Source: a virus. Taken from it: a stretch of DNA of 38,553 nucleotides. Both the position numbers and the translations under genes were made by a program. A model generated the notes under the pieces. The model worked only from the letters and a program-made list of their open reading frames with translations, had not been told where the DNA came from and did not search any database. Shown piece by piece: positions 14,410 to 22,015 of this stretch. Each line of letters starts with the position of its first letter. Within the stretch, counting starts at the first letter, position 1. The DNA is taken from positions 1 to 38,553 of the IMG/VR virus record IMGVR_UViG_3300032322_002715, one strand, 5' to 3'.

Positions 14410-14437
14410 ATTATAACAGGTTTGGGGTTTCAGTTAA
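14410..14437 (-). promoter_or_regulatory. Possible sigma70-type promoter TTAACT-16-TATAAT
   Basis: A perfect TATAAT (14410-14415) with a weak TTAACT -35 box (14432-14437, 4 of 6) at 16 nt lies just before the 84-aa gene. The -10 box is 7 nt from the ATG. Confidence 0.45.
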
Positions 14438-14444
14438 TTTGCCC

Positions 14445-14452
14445 TATAAATA
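14445..14452 (+). promoter_or_regulatory. T4-type late promoter TATAAATA (perfect) for gp14
   Basis: An exact TATAAATA on the plus strand is followed by CAATACT and the gp14 ATG. With T4-like start-site spacing the message would begin at or within a base or two of the ATG. Confidence 0.75.
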
Positions 14453-14459
14453 CAATACT

Positions 14460-15818
14460 ATGCCACGTCTTAGCCTGTATCGTCCTAATAGAACCAAAGA
14501 TTATCAATTTTTGGACCGCACCATCAGCGAAATGTACACCGTGGGCGGCCTGGACATCTATGTACACAAATACATGGGTCCGCAAACCGGTGGAGAAGAC
14601 TCGGCATTTTCAGGAAACGCTGACGCTACCCAACCAGTTTACGATGATCTCAGTGTGCTGAATATCCAAGACCTGTTGTTGTTGGAAAATCGTGACAGGG
14701 TTTATGATCCTGATGTGTACGTCATGCGTGGTGTTTATCGCGCTCAGGATGTTGATTTTGATCTAAGCCAATTTGGATTGTTTTTGAACAATGATACTTT
14801 GTTTATAACATTCCACTACAACGACATGATTGACACATTTGGTCGCAAACTCATGAGCGGCGATGTGTTGGAAATTCCCAATTTAAAGGACTACAATCCG
14901 TTAAATGCCGCCTTGCCATTGCCACTGCCAAGATACTATGTGATCCAGGATGCGGCTTTTGCGTCAGAAGGGTTCAGTCAAACCTGGTTACCGCATCTGT
15001 GGCGGGTCAAAGCCACACCCATGGCAGATGCTCAAGAATACAAGAGCATCACAGACCGACCATTTGTCACAGAATATATCTGGGATCCAAGTGATTTTTA
15101 TCCACAAGGAGCCGTGGTCAACTATGGTGATGTTTACTATCAGGCTCTACGAAATGTGCCGGCTGGAACAGAAATTACCAATACCACATACTGGAGAGAA
15201 TATACTCCTGCCACCATAAGTGACGCACAAGGCACACGTGTCAAGGATACCGAAATCAATGATGCCATACTTGCGCAAGCCGAAGTTGAAGTGCCACTGT
15301 CGGGTTATGACAATACAAAGTTTTATATTTTACCCACGCAAGACGGACAACCAGCCAATCCTGATGGATTGACTGCTGATAATTCAGCTACCACTGTAGA
15401 CACCACAGAAGGCGGCATGGGGGTCACCCCCAAGGCTGAAGGATACACACTGGGCTATCTCACCGGGGACGGTGTTGCACCAAATGGTTTACCGGTGACA
15501 CCGGGTGTGGCATTTCCCCCAAACCCTGTCAGCGGAGCCTACTGCTTGCGCCTGGACTATCGCCCCAATCGCTTGTTCCGCTATGATGGGCGTCGCTGGA
15601 TCAAGATCGAGGACAAGGTCAGAACCGATTTATCAAATGGTCCTTTGAACGAAACTTTGCGCTCGGGCTTTGTGAACAATACATACACGGTGCCCACCAC
15701 TGATCTAGGCAATATACCAAGTCGACAGAGTCTAAGTGAGATTTTAAGACCGCGTGCCGATAATGGTGACGAGGGTGGGAATTTACCGCCAAATCCAAGA
15801 CCTCCTGGAGTGAAATAA
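14460..15818 (+). CDS. gp14: Neck protein gp14-like with carbohydrate-binding-module-like insertion
   Basis: The start MPRLSLYRPNRTKDYQFLDR and the following ISEMYTVGGLDIYVHKYMGP are the characteristic N-terminus of T4-like gp14, which fixes the ATG at 14460. Further matches are ENRDRVYDPDVYVMRGVYRA, FNDTFGRK-like sequence around 122-130 and MSGDVLEIPNLKDY. gp14 sits with gp13 in the neck and receives the tail. The 452-aa length is well above T4 gp14 (256 aa). Residues 206-247 (YPQGAVVNYGDVYYQA, then NTTYW) resemble a CBM5/12 chitin-binding-type module. The Gly/Pro-rich C-terminus has another strand-rich region. gp15 starts 1 nt after the stop. Confidence 0.9.
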   Translation: MPRLSLYRPNRTKDYQFLDRTISEMYTVGGLDIYVHKYMGPQTGGEDSAFSGNADATQPVYDDLSVLNIQDLLLLENRDRVYDPDVYVMRGVYRAQDVDFDLSQFGLFLNNDTLFITFHYNDMIDTFGRKLMSGDVLEIPNLKDYNPLNAALPLPLPRYYVIQDAAFASEGFSQTWLPHLWRVKATPMADAQEYKSITDRPFVTEYIWDPSDFYPQGAVVNYGDVYYQALRNVPAGTEITNTTYWREYTPATISDAQGTRVKDTEINDAILAQAEVEVPLSGYDNTKFYILPTQDGQPANPDGLTADNSATTVDTTEGGMGVTPKAEGYTLGYLTGDGVAPNGLPVTPGVAFPPNPVSGAYCLRLDYRPNRLFRYDGRRWIKIEDKVRTDLSNGPLNETLRSGFVNNTYTVPTTDLGNIPSRQSLSEILRPRADNGDEGGNLPPNPRPPGVK

Positions 15819-15819
15819 A

Positions 15820-17214
15820 GTGCAACAGTATTTTTACGACGAACAAATACGCAGATTCTTGTTACAATTTGCTAGGATCTTCAGCGGATTCCAAGTAGAA
15901 TATGGGCGTCAAGAAAATAGTGAAGAGGCTGCCTTGTTGCGTGTTCCTGTACGCTATGGTGATGCCAGTCGCAACGCTCAAACCATAATCCAAGAAAACT
16001 CTGCAAGCAGTCTTCCGTCAACCCCGCTCATGACATTTTACATAGCGGCCTTGGACTACGATCGTCCCAGAATGCAAGAACCCTATTTTGTCAGCAAGAT
16101 AAATGTGCGCCAAAGAACCTACGACTCCAGCACCGAGACCTACGAAACCAGTCAAGGCAATGCATTCACTGTAGAAAGACTCATGCCAGTGCCCTACAAA
16201 ATGACCATAAATCTTGATATATGGACTTCAAACACCAATCAAAAATTTCAATTAGTAGAACAAATTGTTACCTTGTTCAATCCCAGTTTGGAAATACAAA
16301 GCACCGACAACTATATTGACTGGACCAGCTTGACAGTGTGTGAACTAGAAAGTATTAGCTACAGTTCAAGAACCATACCTGTGGGCACAGAAAATCCCAT
16401 AGATATTTGTACCATGCGCTTCAATGTGCCTATCTGGATCAGCAGTCCGGCCAAGGTCAAGAAGCTGGGCGTGATCGAGCGCATCATCTATAATGTGTTT
16501 GACTCCAACGGAGATGCTGCTGATGCCTTGCTCAACAATGATCTTTTGTTGGGTACAAGACAATTGGTAACCCCCTACAATTACAAAATTGTATTGATTG
16601 GAAACAAGATACAAGTGCTGAGACAAAGCAGTGTAACCAATGAAGATCCCACAGATCTGGCTCCTGAACAACTAGATGCTGACAGCAATCTTATGTGGCC
16701 AGCTGTGATAAATCTCTACGGAGTGCTCCGTCCTGGAGTCAGCCAAATTAGACTGGAACAACCTGATGGCACAGAAATTATAGGAACCATAGTGGTTGAT
16801 CCCAGTGATGACAGATTTGTGCTCTACGACGTTGACGTTGACACTGTGCCGCAAAATACTTTGGATCCGGTAAATGCCGTGATCAATCCCTTGTTAAGTG
16901 GTCCTGGTGATGGCTTAGACTCAGCCCTTACTGGTCAGAGATACTTGTTGACCGAAGATACTGGTGCTGAAGGCAATGCTGATCCAGCAACGGCGTGGGT
17001 TGGTGGCAACGGAAGACCACTGATTGCACGTGCCAACGACATTATTGAATATGCCAACAACTATTGGCGTGTGGTGTTTGACGCAAGTGAACAAGCAGGT
17101 GGACAATATGTAACAAATCTCACCACTGGCATACAGTATCAGTGGAACGGGCAATACTGGACAAAAAGCTATCAGGGTGTGTACATGGGAGGCGAGTGGA
17201 GTCTAGTATTGTAA
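15820..17214 (+). CDS. gp15: Tail completion and sheath stabiliser gp15-like
   Basis: The gene starts with GTG (15820) one nt after the gp14 TAA, with GGAG inside the end of gp14. The N-terminus QQYFYDEQIRRFLLQFARIF matches T4 gp15 (FGYFYNSSFRRYATLMGDLF), as do LRVPVRYGDASRNAQ and PVPYKMTINLDIWT...FQLVEQIV followed by LFNPSLEI. gp15 forms the hexameric ring closing the tail tube and sheath and docks to the neck. At 464 aa it is longer than T4 gp15 (272 aa). The extra C-terminal part from about residue 240 is strand-like and ends with repeated Tyr/Trp motifs (YWRVVFD, YQWNGQYWTK), perhaps an exposed appendage. It overlaps the Nudix gene by 19 bp. Confidence 0.86.
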   Translation: MQQYFYDEQIRRFLLQFARIFSGFQVEYGRQENSEEAALLRVPVRYGDASRNAQTIIQENSASSLPSTPLMTFYIAALDYDRPRMQEPYFVSKINVRQRTYDSSTETYETSQGNAFTVERLMPVPYKMTINLDIWTSNTNQKFQLVEQIVTLFNPSLEIQSTDNYIDWTSLTVCELESISYSSRTIPVGTENPIDICTMRFNVPIWISSPAKVKKLGVIERIIYNVFDSNGDAADALLNNDLLLGTRQLVTPYNYKIVLIGNKIQVLRQSSVTNEDPTDLAPEQLDADSNLMWPAVINLYGVLRPGVSQIRLEQPDGTEIIGTIVVDPSDDRFVLYDVDVDTVPQNTLDPVNAVINPLLSGPGDGLDSALTGQRYLLTEDTGAEGNADPATAWVGGNGRPLIARANDIIEYANNYWRVVFDASEQAGGQYVTNLTTGIQYQWNGQYWTKSYQGVYMGGEWSLVL

Positions 17215-17639
17215 AAGCCGTGGGAGTTTGGTTTAGAGCCAATTCTACCGGTAGATATCTTTATTTGTTGCGTAATGATTCACGTCATCCTGGTGCCTGG
17301 GGTTTACCTGGTGGTAAAGTTGAACCAGGCGAAACATTGCTAGGTAGCATGGAACGTGAGTGTCAAGAAGAACTAGGGCAATTTCCTGAATATCAGCAGT
17401 TGTTGCCGCTAGAAAAATTTACTTCTGCTGACGGCCAGTTTGAATACAATACCTGGGTGTGTGTAGTTGATCATGAATTTCGACCTGTGCTCAATCACGA
17501 ACATTTGGGCTATGCTTGGATCAATTATGGCACATGGCCCAAACCCATGCATCCTGGTTTATGGAGCACAGTCAATATTGAAACTGTTCAAAGCAAGATT
17601 GAAACCGTAGAAAACAATCTTGCTAGAACAATCAAATAA
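17196..17639 (+). CDS. Nudix hydrolase
   Basis: I chose the GTG at 17196 because the fold begins immediately (ESSIVKAVGVWFRAN) and GGGAGG lies just upstream, although only 3 nt away; this gives 147 aa. The Nudix box runs from G40 to Q62: G, five residues, E46, seven residues, R54-E55, E58-E59, G61, with Cys and Gln at the two usually hydrophobic positions. WGLPGGKVEPGETL and FTSADGQFEYNTWVCVV are typical flanks. Nudix enzymes cleave nucleoside diphosphate derivatives such as oxidised dNTPs, ADP-ribose, NAD or capped RNA; the substrate is not readable here. It is translated from the gp14-gp15 late operon, which is unusual for a metabolic enzyme. Its stop abuts the stop of the convergent 1323-aa gene. 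Confidence 0.88.
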   Translation: MESSIVKAVGVWFRANSTGRYLYLLRNDSRHPGAWGLPGGKVEPGETLLGSMERECQEELGQFPEYQQLLPLEKFTSADGQFEYNTWVCVVDHEFRPVLNHEHLGYAWINYGTWPKPMHPGLWSTVNIETVQSKIETVENNLARTIK

Positions 17640-20600
17640 TCAAGCCTGACTTTCTTGGAAGCTCAACTGTATTTCACCTAGGGCACCGGCCTGAGTGGTC
17701 AAGGCTGTGATGGTCACAGCAAGAACTTCTGGTCCGTTGGGATAAGTTCCTGTGCCTGGTATGGCACTGGTTCCAATCTGTTTAATCGCAGCCAGATCCA
17801 AAATACCAGTTCCCGTGCTACTGATAGGTACTGCAAACAATCTTTCACCTCCGGTGACCTCAGCAGCCACGGTCAGTACCGTGAGATTCAAGTCATTTGT
17901 TGGAGTTGTACCTCCTATCACGTTTCCAAGAATTCTCAAAGTATCGCCCACGGCATAACCTGAACCTGGATTTTGCACAGTGATTGCTGTGGTAACAGGG
18001 GAATATGTGGTACCAGTTCTGGTCAAACGCACTGATATATTGGCTCCTGTTCCTGCACTGGATACCACGGATGGTGTTAAGTTGGCATAGGTCCTATCGC
18101 TGGAGAACAAAACTTTGTTGCCTGAACGCGAAAAACCACCCGAAGTGTTAAATGGAGCATCTTGTACACCACCAGTTGAAGTACCACTAAAAGCTGGAGC
18201 TACAGCAAACTGAGTAAAGCTGGGCTGAAAACCACCACCAGCATTGTTGAGTCCCGCAAACACTGTGTTGGCAGTGTCAATGTTGTTGGGGTTCAAAATT
18301 CCTGACACCAAATATCGACCTGCCGAAGCATTAACTGTCAGTGTGCTTAGAGTCAACTGTGAACGATTGATCAAATCTCGTTGACCTAGATCACCAATAA
18401 TACCATTTGACACACTGGGGCTCAAGCGCATTAAGAATGCCACTTGTTGTGAACCCACTGTGGTTGGTAAACCGTAGCTGGTACGATTGTATGTAAAGCT
18501 AAAGCTGGCGTCGCCATCAAAGCCACCGTCCATGATAACCGCCGAACCCCAATGGTTAACCAGGGGAGTACAGGTGTTAGAAATTAATATTACCCCAGTG
18601 TTGTCAGCATGCGCGGTTGCTACACTGGACGTAAAACTGCGATTGGCTCCTTCAACCCACTGTTGAAATGTGGCTGCACGAGTACAGCCAGTCAAGTCAT
18701 TGCCACTCTTACCTGAATACTTGATGACTTCACTGTCAATCATGACAAACACTGGATAGGTCACAGAAGCATCTGGGTAATCTGTTGCGTCAACCAGAGT
18801 GATTGTGGTTTGACTGTCGTCAATAGCACCATCCAAGGCACTGACCGGTGTGTCATTTATGGCTTCATATCTAGCAGGCAAGTTTCCTGAACGCATGTAG
18901 GCTTCGTTGTTGCGGTTGCTGTTGACAATCTTATGTGCCATGACAAATCTACCATCCTGGCCACGCACCATGTACTGTACATAACCCGCACCGTACCAGG
19001 AGTATTCCACGCCCAACATCTGCATTTTTGTAATGTCAATGGTGAATCCACTGGGACCAGTACCATCTAGTTTGTCTATGTTGAAGTTGGGTTGCCGGAT
19101 GCGTTGCTCGGTGCGCAAGGCCATTTTCACACGCACCTGATTGGCCACGCCACGGAAAGTAGGCACCACGGTCATGCGATTGTTGTCAATCACGCTGGTC
19201 ACAGTGTGAGTCATGCCCTTGATGACCACATAATCACCTGCATTGAGCTGATCTTGAAAACGGCAATTGCCATCACCAGTTACAAGGTTACTACCCACAC
19301 CCACACTGACAAATCCTGCCAGTTGATTGGTGCTGGTGCGTTGCACCACGTTGAGGCTTTGTCCATCACTTTCCCAAAATAAACCATTTTGATCATCCAT
19401 CATGCCAGCACGGATACTGGCGCCGTGCCAGGCGCTGACATTGATACGTGGCTGTTGTCCCAATACCGGGGTAGCGCTGCCCAGAGTGTTTTGAGCCTGT
19501 ACCACAAAACTGATATCGCTGGTAATGGTGGTAACAACATAACCGGTGTCATCGTATCCACTGGTGGTAACTCCAGACAAGTCAATTTCGGCTCCTGGAT
19601 TCAGACCGTGCTCAACGTCAGTGGTGATTGTGATGTTGCTGTTGGGTGCAGTTCCAGTTGAGGATACTGCCGTGACGTCAAACGTGGGTTTAAGCATGGT
19701 ACCCGATGTAAACAAAAGTCCTTTACCAGATTGATAACGAAAGTATTTCTTGGTTTGACGCACAGCGCCAGCACCGCGTGTGGGACTACCAGGTCCCATG
19801 ATGACTCCGCCATCAAACGGTCTTGGTAAAAATGCAGCGTTGCTTCGCACATTTATGGCTTGTACCACAGGCGAACTCACAATGGCCCCTGTGCGTGCAG
19901 TGTATTGGAATGTGTTGGTGCTTGGAACATTTATAATAAAGAAACTGCCTTCAGCATAGTTGGCATTGGTTCCAGATGCCAACACACACATGATTGGGGT
20001 TCCTGGAACAAGTCCGTGTGCATAGGTAGTTGTCACTGTGATGGTACTGGGACTAGCACCATCACTGGCCATGCTGATCACATCCAGATCAGCACCGGTA
20101 TAAGGATAGGCCTGCCGCACTGTGGTATCAGTCTGATTCAATGGATAACCCAGAGCTAGACTGATATTTCTGCGTGGATAGTAGAAGAAATTATTGGATT
20201 CGGCCTGGAATACCAAGCTTATACCTTCAGCATTGGATGTGTTGGTGTTTTGATTGCTGATATAGTTGTCCACTGCCAAAGGACTGTCTGTGACATTGAC
20301 ACCCACGGCAGGAATATTGGGGAAATCGCTGGCGTTGAACATGCCAGTCAAGCGTACAAACAACGAGCCTGAAGCTGCTGATGTCAACGCTGTGCTGTTG
20401 AACTGTGCGCGAGCAATGGTCTGAGTACCATTGACTGCGGTGCTTACTACTGTGTGTTTGACAATTTCAACGTTGCCACTGAGTTTTTGGATCACTGTGC
20501 CGGTGGCAAAACTATTTTGCGGTGGTATGTTATACCATCCGCGATTTACATTCATGGTGGTCAGATCTGACACGTCAACCACTTGTGCCACTTCCAAACT

Positions 20601-21611
20601 TGATACCACATACACTGCATTTCCAATGCTGATGTTGGCTCCAGCACCATTGGTATTGTTGCGCTGGCGTACCACGGTCAAACTATTGGTGATCACTGTG
20701 GTCACTGCCATGACTTCATATACGCCGGCTGTGTCGGTCAACACAATGATATAACTACCTGCCACAATGCCAGCTGTGGATGCATTGGTCACGTTGATGG
20801 TAGTTGTGGCTGTGCTGGTAATATTGGACAGTGCTATAGTAGTTCCGCCCGATGCAGGGCGACCAATAATGATCACATTGTCGTTGGCAGCAAATCCCGT
20901 GGTGGAGGCCACGGTAAAACTGCGCTCTGCTGAACTGTTTACGTTAGCGGTAAGATAGTTAGAAGTAAAAGGTGTTGTGTTGCCTTGAGTCTGGCTGATA
21001 ATTAAAGCATAATCATTGGCCAGCCAGGGAATATTGGCCGTGGTCCCTTGATTTTCCAAGCGCACTGCGGTGTCCACGTTGCTGGAAATGGTGTCAGTGC
21101 TGGCTATCAAGGTGACATAACCGTTGGTGTTGTAAACTAGGTCAGCTCCAATATCTTCGTAAAACCCAGGAATATTGTTGGTGATAGATACGTTTTGCCA
21201 CTTGGTGTTTTGCAGTCCGTACTCAAAGTCAGCGTCAATAAGGGACGAAGGATTGCTAACACGACTGCGGCCAATGGCATCTTCCTCAAACTGCCAGGGT
21301 TCGGTCTGTAAACTTTGGGTTTCGTAGTATATGGCCAACTTGTCACCGCTGGACATGGTGCTGGTGTCAAAATTGAGACTCAGCGTGGTCATGCCTGCAT
21401 AAGCATAGGGGAACTCAGGAGTTCCACCTTGACCACTCCAGGCCACTGTGCCTCCCAAATTGGGATCACCAAAATTAAAAATACAGATGTTGTCGGTGGT
21501 GTTGTAGATAGCCAAAAAATCTTCCAGGTTCACTCGACCTTGGACTTGTACGGTTCCCAGCCCGGCAGTGCCTGGTGTAAAAACGTAATCGTATATTCTG
21601 CTTCTTGCCAT
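17640..21611 (-). CDS. Large 1323-aa virion structural protein, tail/fibre-associated
   Basis: The N-terminus MARSRIYDYVFTPGTAGLGT and the segments VNLEDFLAIYNTTDNICIFN, SLIDADFEYGLQNTKWQN, MQMLGVEYSWYGAGYVQYM and HWGSAVIMDGGFDGDASFSF resemble a large structural protein that I remember as conserved among cyanophage-type T4-like phages. The product is Thr, Ser, Asn and Gly rich with predicted beta structure. It includes a module at about residues 930-1010 with LDGAIDDSQTTITLVDATDY and GNDLTGCTRAATFQQW, common in phage tail proteins. There is no signal or membrane segment. It is the last gene of the minus-strand fibre operon, beginning 2 nt after the 130-aa gene with GGAG. Its exact place in the baseplate or fibre is unknown. 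Confidence 0.8.
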   Translation of the reverse strand: MARSRIYDYVFTPGTAGLGTVQVQGRVNLEDFLAIYNTTDNICIFNFGDPNLGGTVAWSGQGGTPEFPYAYAGMTTLSLNFDTSTMSSGDKLAIYYETQSLQTEPWQFEEDAIGRSRVSNPSSLIDADFEYGLQNTKWQNVSITNNIPGFYEDIGADLVYNTNGYVTLIASTDTISSNVDTAVRLENQGTTANIPWLANDYALIISQTQGNTTPFTSNYLTANVNSSAERSFTVASTTGFAANDNVIIIGRPASGGTTIALSNITSTATTTINVTNASTAGIVAGSYIIVLTDTAGVYEVMAVTTVITNSLTVVRQRNNTNGAGANISIGNAVYVVSSLEVAQVVDVSDLTTMNVNRGWYNIPPQNSFATGTVIQKLSGNVEIVKHTVVSTAVNGTQTIARAQFNSTALTSAASGSLFVRLTGMFNASDFPNIPAVGVNVTDSPLAVDNYISNQNTNTSNAEGISLVFQAESNNFFYYPRRNISLALGYPLNQTDTTVRQAYPYTGADLDVISMASDGASPSTITVTTTYAHGLVPGTPIMCVLASGTNANYAEGSFFIINVPSTNTFQYTARTGAIVSSPVVQAINVRSNAAFLPRPFDGGVIMGPGSPTRGAGAVRQTKKYFRYQSGKGLLFTSGTMLKPTFDVTAVSSTGTAPNSNITITTDVEHGLNPGAEIDLSGVTTSGYDDTGYVVTTITSDISFVVQAQNTLGSATPVLGQQPRINVSAWHGASIRAGMMDDQNGLFWESDGQSLNVVQRTSTNQLAGFVSVGVGSNLVTGDGNCRFQDQLNAGDYVVIKGMTHTVTSVIDNNRMTVVPTFRGVANQVRVKMALRTEQRIRQPNFNIDKLDGTGPSGFTIDITKMQMLGVEYSWYGAGYVQYMVRGQDGRFVMAHKIVNSNRNNEAYMRSGNLPARYEAINDTPVSALDGAIDDSQTTITLVDATDYPDASVTYPVFVMIDSEVIKYSGKSGNDLTGCTRAATFQQWVEGANRSFTSSVATAHADNTGVILISNTCTPLVNHWGSAVIMDGGFDGDASFSFTYNRTSYGLPTTVGSQQVAFLMRLSPSVSNGIIGDLGQRDLINRSQLTLSTLTVNASAGRYLVSGILNPNNIDTANTVFAGLNNAGGGFQPSFTQFAVAPAFSGTSTGGVQDAPFNTSGGFSRSGNKVLFSSDRTYANLTPSVVSSAGTGANISVRLTRTGTTYSPVTTAITVQNPGSGYAVGDTLRILGNVIGGTTPTNDLNLTVLTVAAEVTGGERLFAVPISSTGTGILDLAAIKQIGTSAIPGTGTYPNGPEVLAVTITALTTQAGALGEIQLSFQESQA

Positions 21612-21613
21612 CT

Positions 21614-22006
21614 TTAAACTCCAAAAATTATTGTATCAGCAAGTAATCTTGCTTTCAGCGTGGTTCCAAACTTGCTATAACTGATGCTGCCCTCGGCCAT
21701 CTTGGGATTGGTCACTGTGGCGTCGCTGGGCGTTCCAGTATATAGCGTATCTCCCATTAATATACCAAAGAATGCTGTCAATGGTGCTGGTGGGTTTGAA
21801 AAACTTATTGTTGCCCCGGTAATACTAAAATCAATGTCAGGATTTTGTACTTGACCGCCTAACACTATCATCATGCTATAGGCTGTAGGTGGTGCCACTG
21901 CTATACCACCCACAGTGATGTTGAAGGTTTCTTCAACTCCATCAAAACTAAGATTGTCCATTTTTCTATACTGTCCAATCTGCGGTACATTGCCTACGTA
22001 TGCCAT
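21614..22006 (-). CDS. Small 130-aa tail-fibre-type structural protein
   Basis: The N-terminus MAYVGNVPQIGQYRKMDNLS, followed by FDGVEETFNITVGGIAVAPP and GGQVQNPDIDFSITGATISF, matches a widespread short module seen at the start of phage fibres and as separate small virion proteins (a beta-sandwich of the form F-D-G-x-x-x-T-F...V-x-V-G-G). It lacks any repeat region, so it may be an adaptor between neighbouring fibre proteins. AAGGA lies 8 nt before the ATG and the gene follows the 1224-aa fibre by 9 nt. It is probably a virion component; no enzymatic function is expected. Confidence 0.78.
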   Translation of the reverse strand: MAYVGNVPQIGQYRKMDNLSFDGVEETFNITVGGIAVAPPTAYSMMIVLGGQVQNPDIDFSITGATISFSNPPAPLTAFFGILMGDTLYTGTPSDATVTNPKMAEGSISYSKFGTTLKARLLADTIIFGV

Positions 22007-22015
22007 TTTTTTTCC

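Noticed and set aside
14385-14459. Upstream ATG giving a 477-aa gp14
   Set aside because: It would run through the perfect TATAAATA promoter, and the conserved gp14 N-terminus starts at 14460.
17142-17195. Upstream ATG giving a 165-aa Nudix protein
   Set aside because: The added residues are the out-of-frame reading of the gp15 C-terminus and the Nudix fold starts after the GTG at 17196.
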